In this document: positions 52,196 through 60,628 of the stretch, in pieces
Layout: every line of letters starts with the position of its first letter
How positions within the stretch are numbered: position 1 is the stretch's first letter
Assembly: GCA_031413815.1 (NCBI GenBank)
Contig: JANOFU010000095.1
Coordinates: 1 to 64,000 of the forward strand
DNA length: 64,000 nucleotides
Direction of reading: 5' to 3'
From: JAGVSR01 sp031413815
Lineage (GTDB): Bacteria; Pseudomonadota; Alphaproteobacteria; Rhizobiales; Hyphomicrobiaceae
Translations under genes and position numbers: made by a program
Notes under the pieces: model-generated
The model's database searches: none
What the model was told of the DNA's origin: nothing
The model's input: the letters and a program-made list of their open reading frames with translations, nothing else

Positions 52196-53524
52196 ATGAC
52201 ACTCACCGCCCGCCCGCAACCCAACGCATCGTCTGACAATGGACTGAATGGCCGGATTATCTGGGGGTTGAGTATCGTCACGCTGGTGGCGCTTGGCATC
52301 GGCGGCTGGGGCATGAACGCCAAGCTGTCGGGAGCTGTCATCGCACCCGGCCACGTGGTTGTCGAAAGCAACATCAAGAAGGTGCAGCATCCAACCGGCG
52401 GCGTAGTCGGAGAAATTTTCGTCAAGAGCGGCGATCACGTCAACGCAGGCGACGTCGTCATGCGTCTCGACGACACGCAGACCAAAGCCAACCTGGGCAT
52501 CATCCTGACCCAGCTGACAGAACTCAATGGCCGCAAAGCGCGTCTCGCCGCCGAACGCGACAATCTCGATAAAATCGAATTCCCTGATGTATACGATGCC
52601 TTGAGCGACCGGCCGGACCCGCAAGCCCAGCGGGTTGCCAACGGCGAGCGCCGCCTGTTTGAAGTCAAACGCAGGCTCGCCGACGGCCGCAAAGCGCAAC
52701 TGCGCTCGCGTATCGAACAATTCCGCAGCGAAATTGCGGGTCTCGCCCAACAGGAAAAATCAAAGTCTAGGGAACTGAGGCTGGTCAAGGAAGAGCTCGA
52801 CCGCCTGGAAGCATTGTACGCCAAGAAGCTCGTGCCGCAGACCCGCGTGCTCGCCATGCAGCGCGATGAAGCACGCATCCAAGGCGAACACGGGGCCTTG
52901 CTGGCTCAAACCGCCCGCGTCGGCGGGCAAATCAACGAAACCGAGTTGCAGATCCTTGAGATTGATGAAAACGCCATCACGGAAAGCCAAAAAGAGTATC
53001 GCGAAGTGGAAGCCCGCGTTGCAGAACTGGACGAGCGGCGGATTGGTGCTGAAGACATCATGAAACGCATTGATCTGCGCGCACCCCGGTCCGGCATCGT
53101 CCACGAACTGGCTGTGCACACCGTCGGCGGCGTTATCGCTCCCGGCGATACGGTGATGGGCATCGTGCCGAAGGAAGACGCCAAAACAGTCGAAGTGCGG
53201 CTGATGCCGACCGATATCGATCAAGTGACCGTTGGGCAGCACGCGGTCCTGCGGTTCCCCGCCTTCAATCAGCGCGTCACGCCGGAGATCAATGGCAAGA
53301 TCTCGCGACTGGCCGCCGACGTGTCCAAGGACCCGCAAACCGGCATTGAATATTATGTAGCCCGCGTGAGCGTCACCAACGACGAGTTCGGAAAACTGGG
53401 CAAAGTCCAATTGGTGCCCGGCATGCCGGTCGAATCCTACATCCAAACTGGCGATCGCACGGCGCTGTCGTACATCACCAAACCGCTGTCGGATAACTTC
53501 GCCCGGTCGTTCAAAGACGAGTGA
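52196..53524 (+). CDS. Type I secretion membrane fusion protein (HlyD/PrtE family)
   Basis: 442 residues from the ATG at 52196 with GGGAGA 8-13 bases upstream. Short N-terminal cytoplasmic part, one transmembrane helix (about 20-40), a biotinyl-lipoyl hairpin start VVVESNIKKVQHPTGGVVGE, a long coiled coil (about 95-290), and a beta-barrel with the closing GMPVESYIQTGDRTALSYI. It bridges the ABC protein to an outer-membrane TolC-like protein. No TolC homologue is in the window, so it must lie elsewhere. Confidence 0.95.
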   Translation: MTLTARPQPNASSDNGLNGRIIWGLSIVTLVALGIGGWGMNAKLSGAVIAPGHVVVESNIKKVQHPTGGVVGEIFVKSGDHVNAGDVVMRLDDTQTKANLGIILTQLTELNGRKARLAAERDNLDKIEFPDVYDALSDRPDPQAQRVANGERRLFEVKRRLADGRKAQLRSRIEQFRSEIAGLAQQEKSKSRELRLVKEELDRLEALYAKKLVPQTRVLAMQRDEARIQGEHGALLAQTARVGGQINETELQILEIDENAITESQKEYREVEARVAELDERRIGAEDIMKRIDLRAPRSGIVHELAVHTVGGVIAPGDTVMGIVPKEDAKTVEVRLMPTDIDQVTVGQHAVLRFPAFNQRVTPEINGKISRLAADVSKDPQTGIEYYVARVSVTNDEFGKLGKVQLVPGMPVESYIQTGDRTALSYITKPLSDNFARSFKDE

Positions 53525-53559
53525 GGCAGGCAGCAGGCCGGATACGCGTGTATGCTGTC

Positions 53560-53592
53560 AGGGCGGGCCTCAAGCTCGCCCTTATTTTTTTC
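53560..53592 (+). terminator. Rho-independent terminator after the type I secretion genes
   Basis: AGGGCGGGC and GCTCGCCCT arms (one mismatch) with a 5-base loop, followed by TA and seven T. It lies 36 bases beyond the membrane fusion stop and marks the end of the peroxidase/type I secretion unit. Confidence 0.85.
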
Positions 53593-53961
53593 CAGACCTA
53601 TCATGGTGTTGCGCAGGACGCGATCTCTCTCTCCCCTTGGGGAGAGGGTTAGGGTGAGGGGGCGTGCCTCGAACTTTGTACCGAACTGGAGGCCCCCTCA
53701 CCCGGCGCGGATCAGGGAACTCAAGCCACTGAGGGAACTGGGCCGCTGCGGCCGCTCCCCAAGGGGACAGGCACTTTCGCGAGCCAACCGGACAGCCATA
53801 AGGTGCCCCCCCGGTCACCCTTTCGCCGGTTGTGTCGCAAAAAGTAAAATCAGCGTCTTGTCCGGCTGAACCTCGGGGACAGGAGTTCAGTATCCCTTTC
53901 TCACTGTGTCACGAGGCCGTATCGTCGGCCTAGCCCCACGCATTCAGCCCAGAGACGCCGT
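53593..53961. repeat. Intergenic stretch with CTCTCCCC/GGGGAGAG repeats
   Basis: 370 bases with no gene. CTCTCCCC-TT-GGGGAGAG (53629-53646) and the 12-base pair GGGTGAGGGGGC/GCCCCCTCACCC (53652-53663 and 53692-53703) form nested hairpins of a GC-rich type widely seen between alphaproteobacterial genes. The sox promoter presumably lies in its last 150 bases. Confidence 0.7.
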
Positions 53962-55215
53962 GTGAAGAAGGACTACTCCGTCTGGTCGCTGTTCAAGCAG
54001 GGCCTTCGTCACAACGAGGGCTGGGATCCGGCATGGCGCAGCGCCGAGCCCAAGCCGTCGTACGATGTCATCATCGTTGGCGCGGGCGGCCACGGCCTTG
54101 CCACGGCGTACTACCTGGCCAAAGAGCACGGTGTCCGCGATATCGCCGTCATTGAGAAGGGCTATCTCGGCGGCGGCAACACGGCGCGCAACACCACGAT
54201 CGTGCGCTCGAACTATTTGTGGGATGAATCGGCACTCCTCTACGAGCACTCCCTGAAATTATGGGAAGGTTTGACCGAAGATCTCAACTTCAACGTCATG
54301 TTCAGCCAGCGCGGCGTGTTCAACTTGGGCCATACGTTACAGGACATGCGCGACATCGAGCGCCGCGTAAACGCCAACAACCTTAACGGCATTGATGCGC
54401 TGGTGCTGGACGCCGCTGAAGTCAAACGCCGCATCCCGCTGATCGATGCGTCTCGCAGCACGCGCTTTCCTATTCTCGGAGCGAGCTTTCAGCCGCGAGC
54501 CGGTGTCGCCCGCCACGATGCCGTCGCCTGGGGTTTTGCTCGGGCAGCCAGCAAGTACGGCGTCGACATCATCGAGAACTGCGAAGTTCAGGGTATGGAC
54601 ATCGCCGGAGGGCGCATCAAAGGCCTGCAAACGAGTCGCGGCACCATCAGTTCCGAGCGAATTGGCTGCGTGGCCGCTGGGCATTCGTCGGTGCTCGCCA
54701 GAATGGCCGGCATCCGCATGCCGCTTGAAAGCCATCCGCTGCAAGCCTTCGTCTCGGAAAGCCTCAAGCCGTGCCTCGATACGGTGGTTATGTCGAACGC
54801 CGTACACGGCTACCTCAGCCAATCGGATAAGGGCGAACTCGTCATCGGTGCGGGCATCGATCCCTACAACAGCTATGCGCAGCGCGGCAGCCCGCACGTC
54901 ATCGACCACACGGCAGCCGCCATCATCGAACTGTTCCCGATGTTCTCGCGCGTGCGCATGAACCGGCAGTGGGGCGGCATTGTCGATACTGCGCCCGACG
55001 CCTGCCCCATCATCAGCAAAACCAAAGTCAAAGGCCTCTATTTCAACTGCGGCTGGGGCACGGGCGGGTTCAAGGCAACTCCAGGCTCCGGCAATGTGTT
55101 TGCCCACACCATGGCCCACGATGAGCCACATCCGCTCAACCGCGCCTTCGATCTCAACCGCTTCAGCACCGGCCATCTCATTGATGAGCACGGCGCCGCC
55201 GGCGTCGCACACTGA
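53962..55215 (+). CDS. soxB: Sarcosine oxidase subunit beta
   Basis: 417 residues, GTG start. FAD motif VIIVGAGGHGLATAYYLA, then GGGNTARNTTIVRSNYL and ARHDAVAWGFARAA, which contains the His that in characterised enzymes covalently binds FMN. The C-terminal NCGWGTGGFKATPGSG closes the FAD site. With alpha, gamma and delta subunits it oxidises sarcosine to glycine, passing the methyl group to tetrahydrofolate. First gene of the sox cluster, 15 bases before soxD. Confidence 0.96.
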   Translation: MKKDYSVWSLFKQGLRHNEGWDPAWRSAEPKPSYDVIIVGAGGHGLATAYYLAKEHGVRDIAVIEKGYLGGGNTARNTTIVRSNYLWDESALLYEHSLKLWEGLTEDLNFNVMFSQRGVFNLGHTLQDMRDIERRVNANNLNGIDALVLDAAEVKRRIPLIDASRSTRFPILGASFQPRAGVARHDAVAWGFARAASKYGVDIIENCEVQGMDIAGGRIKGLQTSRGTISSERIGCVAAGHSSVLARMAGIRMPLESHPLQAFVSESLKPCLDTVVMSNAVHGYLSQSDKGELVIGAGIDPYNSYAQRGSPHVIDHTAAAIIELFPMFSRVRMNRQWGGIVDTAPDACPIISKTKVKGLYFNCGWGTGGFKATPGSGNVFAHTMAHDEPHPLNRAFDLNRFSTGHLIDEHGAAGVAH

Positions 55216-55230
55216 CCTCAGGACACCAGC

Positions 55231-55530
55231 ATGTTTGTTGTCACTTGCCCGCACTGCCGCGAGACGCGCGAAGAAGAAGAGTTCAGCTACGGCGGTGAAG
55301 CGTTCATCGCGCGCCCGGCCTCGCCTGAGCATCTTGATGACGAAACCTGGGGCGACTACCTGTTCATGCGCCGGAACCCGAAGGGCTGGCACTGGGAAAT
55401 GTGGGGTCATGCCACCGGCTGCCGCAAGTGGTTTGTCGTCAAGCGCCACACCGCGACGCACGCGATCGAAGGATCCTGGACGCTTGTTGAGGGCCGCAAA
55501 GTCTACGATGCGGAAGGCAGCGGCCCATGA
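55231..55530 (+). CDS. soxD: Sarcosine oxidase subunit delta
   Basis: 99 residues, normal length. Zinc-binding CPHCRETREEEEFSYGG at the N-terminus and a Cys/His pair in GHATGCRKWFVVKRHTATH, with WHWEMWGHATGC between. Small structural subunit. Overlaps soxA by 4 bases. Confidence 0.96.
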   Translation: MFVVTCPHCRETREEEEFSYGGEAFIARPASPEHLDDETWGDYLFMRRNPKGWHWEMWGHATGCRKWFVVKRHTATHAIEGSWTLVEGRKVYDAEGSGP

Positions 55531-58500
55531 GCAGCTTTCGCGTTCAGCACCCGCACGCCCGCATCGACTTCGGCAAAACGCTGAGCTTTACCTTCGATGG
55601 CCGCCGCTATGAGGGCTTCGCCGGCGATACTCTGGCGTCAGCGCTTCTGGCCTATGACACGCGAATGGTGGCGCGTAGTTTCAAATATGGCCGCCCGCGC
55701 GGCATTGTCGGTGCGGGTGCTGAGGAGCCCAATGCGCTGGTGCAGTTGGAATCAGGCGCGTTGACCATTCCAAATCTTAAAGCGACACAGGTCGAACTGT
55801 ACGATGGTCTGGCTGCGCGCCGCACGACGGGCACTCCATCGCTCGAATTCGATTTGAAAAGCTTTGGGGGTAACTTCGCACGCTTCATGGGCGCTGGCTT
55901 TTACTACAAGACGTTCCAATCCCGGAAACTCTGGCCAACCTTCGAACACGTCATCCGCCAAGCCGCAGGCTATGGCAGCACACCGCGCGACCCTGACCCT
56001 GAAATCTACGATCATCAGCACCACCACGCTGAAGTGCTGGTCATTGGCGGAGGGGCATCTGGCCTACTCGCCGCTTTGTTGGCTGGCCGCGCAGGCTTGC
56101 GGGTCATACTCCTCGACGAGCAAAGTGAACCGGGCGGGTGGCTGCTGTCCGCGCCGCACACCACGATCGGTGCCAAGCCATCGGGCGAATGGCTGAAGGA
56201 CACGCTGACTGAACTCACCAGCCTGACCAACGTCCGTATGTTCACGCGCACCAGCGCGTTTGCACTTCACGACATGAACCTGATCGACGCGATCGAACAG
56301 CTTCAGGATCATATCCCTCCCTCGAACCGCCCCGCCGGTCAGCCGCGTCAGCGTAAGCACCGCGTCCGGGCGGATCGCGTGGTGCTGGCCACTGGGGCGA
56401 TCGAACGGCCGCTGGTGTTCGGCAACAACGACGTGCCAGGAATTCTGACGGCGTCCGCGCTGACCACTTATCTCAATCGCTACGGCGTCGCCTGTGGACG
56501 TCGTGTGCTGCTGCTCACCAGCAACGATCACATCTACCAGGGTGCCTGTGATCTGGCGAAAGCGGGCTGTACCGTTGTGGTGGCTGATACGCGCGCCTCG
56601 CCAGGATCGGCGTGCCAGGATCATGCGAAGGCCAGCGGTGTCGAGGTCCTTACGGGGTATGGCATTGCCAGCGTCAGTGGTGGACGGGCGGTAACCGGCG
56701 CACAGCTTGTCAAACTTGACCCTAATACCAACACGGCAGCAGGTCCTGGACCCTATGTGGCGTGCGATGTCATCGGCAGCTCAGGTGGATTGTCGCCGAC
56801 CGTCCACCTGTACTGCCACGACGGCGGCCGTCCTGTGTGGGATGACGCTAAGCTCGCGTTCGTTGCGCCAGCCACCGGACGCGCCAAGGCCGGCATTTAT
56901 TGCGTTGGCGCCGTCAGCGGCGAATTTGGTTTGCAGGCCGCGCTCGAACAATCTGTCAGGATCACCAACGTACTTCTGACAAGCATCGGCAAATCGCCGG
57001 GCGACCAGCGCGCCAGTTTGTGCACCAACGAACCGGCGATGGCGCCGCCACGGCGCATCTTCCGCGTTCCCGATGGCTTGCGCGAAGGTCACGGCAAGAA
57101 AGCCTTCGTCGATTTCCAGAACGATGTGTCGGCCGCTGATATTCACCTGGCGGTCCGCGAAAACTACCGCTCCATCGAGCACATTAAGCGCTATACCGCA
57201 CTCGGCTTTGGCACTGATCAGGGCAAACTGTCCAACGTCAATGGATTCGCGATCGCCGCAGACGCGCTCGGCAAAACGATCCCCGAAGTCGGCACCACGA
57301 CCTATCGACCAGCCTATTCGCCGGTCACGTTTGGCACGCTCGCCGGCCCTCACGAAGGCGATACGTTCGAGCCTAGGCGCTACACGGCGATGCATGCGTG
57401 TCACGTCGCGCGCGGGGCAGAGTTCGAACCTGTCGGCCAGTGGATGCGCGCCTGGTTTTTCCCCAAAACTGGTGAAGACATGCTTGCGGCCGTCCAACGC
57501 GAATGCCTCGCGACGCGGCGCAGCGTGGGCATGATGGACGCGTCGACACTCGGCAAGATCGACCTGCGCGGCAAAGATGTGCGCGAGTTCTTAAACCGCG
57601 TGTACGCCAACGACTGGACCAAGCTCGCACCCGGCAAATGCCGCTACGGCCTGATGCTCGACGAGAATGGCATGGTGATGGACGACGGCGTCACATCTTG
57701 CATCGCCGATGATCACTTCCTCATGACGACAACGACCGGCGGAGCTGCCCGCGTCATGTCATGGCTGGAAAAATGGCACCAGACCGAATGGCCCGAGCTT
57801 GACGTTTATATGACCTCTGTCACGGACCATTGGGCCACCGCGGCCATCGTCGGCCCCAAAAGCCGCGAGGTCCTGGCCAAAGTCTGCACGGATATCGACC
57901 TCTCGTCCGCCGCCTTCAAATTCATGGATTGGCGCGACGGCACGGTCGCCGGTGTGCCCGCGCGCGTGTTCCGCATCAGCTTCTCGGGCGAGCTGTCGTT
58001 CGAAGTCAACGTGGATGCGAGCTACGGCCACCATGTTTGGGAAGCACTGATGGACGCGGGCGCTGAGTTCAACATCACGCCCTATGGCACCGAGACCATG
58101 CACGTCCTGCGGGCTGAAAAGGGTTTCATCATCGTCGGCCAAGACACCGACGGCTCGATGACACCGTACGATCTCGACATGGCGTGGGCCGTGAACCTGA
58201 AGAAGCCGTTCAGCTTCCTGGGCAAGCGCTCATTCACTCGCAGCGATACCGCCGGCACGAACCGCAAGCAGCTCGTCGGCTTGCTAACTGATGACCCGGA
58301 TATCGTACTCAAAGAAGGCGCGCAAATCATCGAGACGTCAAACGCCCGGCCACCAGTGCCGATGGTGGGTCATGTCACGTCGAGCTACCACAGCCCGGAA
58401 CTCGGCCGGTCGATTGCCATGGCCGTTGTCCGCGATGGCATCAACCGCCGCAACGATCAGGGCGCAAAGGACGGCCGCGCTGACCTCTACGCCTGGGCGG

Positions 58501-58574
58501 GAGGCAAAGCTCACAAGGTCAAAGTTGTGTCGCCCATCTTCCTCGATCCAAAGGGAGACCGCCAGAATGTCTAA
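55527..58574 (+). CDS. soxA: Sarcosine oxidase subunit alpha
   Basis: 1015 residues. N-terminal ferredoxin-like Sox region, NAD/FAD motif VIGGGASGLLAALLAGRAG (about residue 172), and a C-terminal aminomethyltransferase/folate domain of about 400 residues with MDASTLGKIDLRGKDVREFL and GTETMHVLRAEKGF. It carries the NAD and tetrahydrofolate sites of the heterotetramer. Overlaps soxD by 4 and soxG by 8 bases. Confidence 0.97.
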   Translation: MSSFRVQHPHARIDFGKTLSFTFDGRRYEGFAGDTLASALLAYDTRMVARSFKYGRPRGIVGAGAEEPNALVQLESGALTIPNLKATQVELYDGLAARRTTGTPSLEFDLKSFGGNFARFMGAGFYYKTFQSRKLWPTFEHVIRQAAGYGSTPRDPDPEIYDHQHHHAEVLVIGGGASGLLAALLAGRAGLRVILLDEQSEPGGWLLSAPHTTIGAKPSGEWLKDTLTELTSLTNVRMFTRTSAFALHDMNLIDAIEQLQDHIPPSNRPAGQPRQRKHRVRADRVVLATGAIERPLVFGNNDVPGILTASALTTYLNRYGVACGRRVLLLTSNDHIYQGACDLAKAGCTVVVADTRASPGSACQDHAKASGVEVLTGYGIASVSGGRAVTGAQLVKLDPNTNTAAGPGPYVACDVIGSSGGLSPTVHLYCHDGGRPVWDDAKLAFVAPATGRAKAGIYCVGAVSGEFGLQAALEQSVRITNVLLTSIGKSPGDQRASLCTNEPAMAPPRRIFRVPDGLREGHGKKAFVDFQNDVSAADIHLAVRENYRSIEHIKRYTALGFGTDQGKLSNVNGFAIAADALGKTIPEVGTTTYRPAYSPVTFGTLAGPHEGDTFEPRRYTAMHACHVARGAEFEPVGQWMRAWFFPKTGEDMLAAVQRECLATRRSVGMMDASTLGKIDLRGKDVREFLNRVYANDWTKLAPGKCRYGLMLDENGMVMDDGVTSCIADDHFLMTTTTGGAARVMSWLEKWHQTEWPELDVYMTSVTDHWATAAIVGPKSREVLAKVCTDIDLSSAAFKFMDWRDGTVAGVPARVFRISFSGELSFEVNVDASYGHHVWEALMDAGAEFNITPYGTETMHVLRAEKGFIIVGQDTDGSMTPYDLDMAWAVNLKKPFSFLGKRSFTRSDTAGTNRKQLVGLLTDDPDIVLKEGAQIIETSNARPPVPMVGHVTSSYHSPELGRSIAMAVVRDGINRRNDQGAKDGRADLYAWAGGKAHKVKVVSPIFLDPKGDRQNV

Positions 58575-59202
58575 GCTCGCCACGGCTCCCATCATGCAAT
58601 CGCCGCTGTACTCGTTTGGGCTCGCGGATCAGGCGACACCAAATGACGGCTCGTGCGGCGTGTGGGCCAACGAGATCCCGCTGTTGGGCTACATCAGCCT
58701 GCGCGGCAACGCATCAGATGCGGCGTTCAACGCCGCAGCAGAAAAAGTACTTGGCACAGCGTTGCCAACCGAGCCCTGCACGCTCACGCACTCTTCAAAC
58801 ACGACCGTTCTATGGCTCTCTCCCGATGAATGGATGATCATTGCGCCGCGTGCTCGCCATGCAGCCGTGCTGCGCGACCTGACACAAACTCTCAAAGGCA
58901 TCCGCAGCCAAGTGGCCGATAACTCCGGTGGCTTTACGCTGGTTCACCTCACCGGACGCAACGCCCGCGATGTGCTGTCTCACTGCACGGTGTACCATCT
59001 CGACCATTTAACGGACGGGCGCGTGGTTGGCACCACGTTTGGCAAGTCATCCGTGTATCTCTTCCGCGCGGGCGATGGCTATCGCTTGCTGCTGCGCCGA
59101 AGCTTTGCCGACTACATCTGGCGCTATCTCGTTCGCGCGGCCTCTCCCTATGGGTTTGGCATTGCCAAGCCCGGTGACGGCCACCCGGGAGCGGCCCCAT
59201 GA
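58567..59202 (+). CDS. soxG: Sarcosine oxidase subunit gamma
   Basis: 211 residues from the ATG at 58567, which overlaps the soxA stop. LWLSPDEWMIIAPR, VADNSGGFTLVHLTGRNARDVL and DGYRLLLRRSFADYIW are SoxG signatures. Structural gamma subunit. The frame is open further upstream inside soxA, but that part is shadow. It overlaps sdaA by 4 bases (ATGA). Confidence 0.95.
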   Translation: MSKLATAPIMQSPLYSFGLADQATPNDGSCGVWANEIPLLGYISLRGNASDAAFNAAAEKVLGTALPTEPCTLTHSSNTTVLWLSPDEWMIIAPRARHAAVLRDLTQTLKGIRSQVADNSGGFTLVHLTGRNARDVLSHCTVYHLDHLTDGRVVGTTFGKSSVYLFRAGDGYRLLLRRSFADYIWRYLVRAASPYGFGIAKPGDGHPGAAP

Positions 59203-60602
59203 ACTACAGCGTCTTCGAAGTGTTCCGCATCGGCGTTGGGCCGTCGAGTTCGCACACCGTGGGCCCGATGAGCGCGGTCGCCGATTTTCTGACTTCGCTC
59301 CGATCCATTGGCGGGTTCGACAGAACAGAGCGCGTCTGCGCAACGCTGTATGGGTCACTGGCCCTCACCGGCACCGGTCATGCCACCGACTTTGCCGTGA
59401 TCGCGGGACTGCTCGGCGAAATTCCCGAGGACGTCGAGCCTGCAACTTGCCGGGAGCGCGTCGATCGTGTGAAGGCCGGGCTGCGTCTGCTTCTGGGCGG
59501 CACTCGCGATATCGCCTTTGCGCCTGAAACTGATCTGATTATGCGCAAAGATCAGTTTCTGCCCGAACACCCCAACGGCATGCTGCTCGAAGCCTTCGAT
59601 GGCGCCGGCGCCTATTTGCATCACAATGTCTATTTCTCCATCGGCGGCGGCGCCGTGCTGGACCGCGCAGAAATGACCGCAAGCCGCAAGACCGGCAACG
59701 ACGAAGTTCCCCATCGTCCGGTCCGCTATCCGTTCAACTCAGCGGCTGAACTTTTGGCCCAGTGCGCCAAGAACGGCCTGACGATCGCGGACTTGGTCGG
59801 CCACAACGAACTCGCCTACCAAGGCGAGAACGCCACCCGCGCCAGAATGATGAAAACCTGGGACGTGATGCGCTGCTCGCTTGAGCGCGGGCTCGCAACC
59901 GAAGGCGTGCTGCCCGGCGGCTTGAAAGTCCAACGCCGCGCCCCCTCACTCTACCGGCAGGCGACCGACGCCAAAGGCAAGCTGACCGGCGACTTCAAAG
60001 CGATGGATGTCGTCAGCGCATTCGCCATTGCCGTTAACGAAGAGAACGCAGCCGGTGGCCGCGTCGTCACGGCGCCAACGAATGGCTCGGCCGGCGTCAT
60101 TCCCGCCGTGCTCTACTACTTCACAACGTACGTCGACAAGGACCGCGACCCAGCCGCCCGCGAAGACAACATCATCAAATTTTTACAGACAGCCGCTGGT
60201 ATCGGCATGCTGTATAAGAAGAACGCCTCTATCTCCGCTGCCGAAATGGGCTGCCAGGGCGAAATCGGCGTATCGTGCTCGATGGCCGCTGCGGGACTTG
60301 CAGCAGTTATGGGCGCTACGCCCGCGCAAATCGAGAATGCGGCCGAGATCGGCATGGAACACAACCTTGGTATGACCTGCGATCCCATCGGCGGACTCGT
60401 GCAGGTGCCATGTATCGAACGCAACAGCATGGGTGCGCTGAAAGCCATCAATGCCGCGCGCCTCGCCATGATGAGCGATGGCAGCCATCTCGTCTCGCTC
60501 GATGCGGTCATCGAAACGATGCGCCAGACGGGCCAGGATATGCAGTCGAAATACAAAGAAACGTCTCTCGGTGGATTGGCTCTGACCGTCGTTTATTGTT
60601 GA
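59199..60602 (+). CDS. sdaA: L-serine ammonia-lyase (iron-sulfur)
   Basis: 467 residues, single-chain type. Start MNYSVFEVFRIGVGPSSSHT and the alpha-domain segments MGCQGEIGVSCSMAAAG and LGMTCDPIGGLVQVPCIERN hold the [4Fe-4S] cysteines. It deaminates serine to pyruvate. In betaine-degrading clusters it drains the serine made from glycine by GlyA with the methylene-THF produced by sarcosine oxidase. Translationally coupled to soxG. Confidence 0.96.
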   Translation: MNYSVFEVFRIGVGPSSSHTVGPMSAVADFLTSLRSIGGFDRTERVCATLYGSLALTGTGHATDFAVIAGLLGEIPEDVEPATCRERVDRVKAGLRLLLGGTRDIAFAPETDLIMRKDQFLPEHPNGMLLEAFDGAGAYLHHNVYFSIGGGAVLDRAEMTASRKTGNDEVPHRPVRYPFNSAAELLAQCAKNGLTIADLVGHNELAYQGENATRARMMKTWDVMRCSLERGLATEGVLPGGLKVQRRAPSLYRQATDAKGKLTGDFKAMDVVSAFAIAVNEENAAGGRVVTAPTNGSAGVIPAVLYYFTTYVDKDRDPAAREDNIIKFLQTAAGIGMLYKKNASISAAEMGCQGEIGVSCSMAAAGLAAVMGATPAQIENAAEIGMEHNLGMTCDPIGGLVQVPCIERNSMGALKAINAARLAMMSDGSHLVSLDAVIETMRQTGQDMQSKYKETSLGGLALTVVYC

Positions 60603-60628
60603 GCCGCCACGTTTTGCAGGACCGGACG

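Noticed and set aside
53629..53703. CTCTCCCC repeats as a small RNA gene
   Set aside because: No promoter or terminator frames them. They fit a common dispersed intergenic palindrome better.
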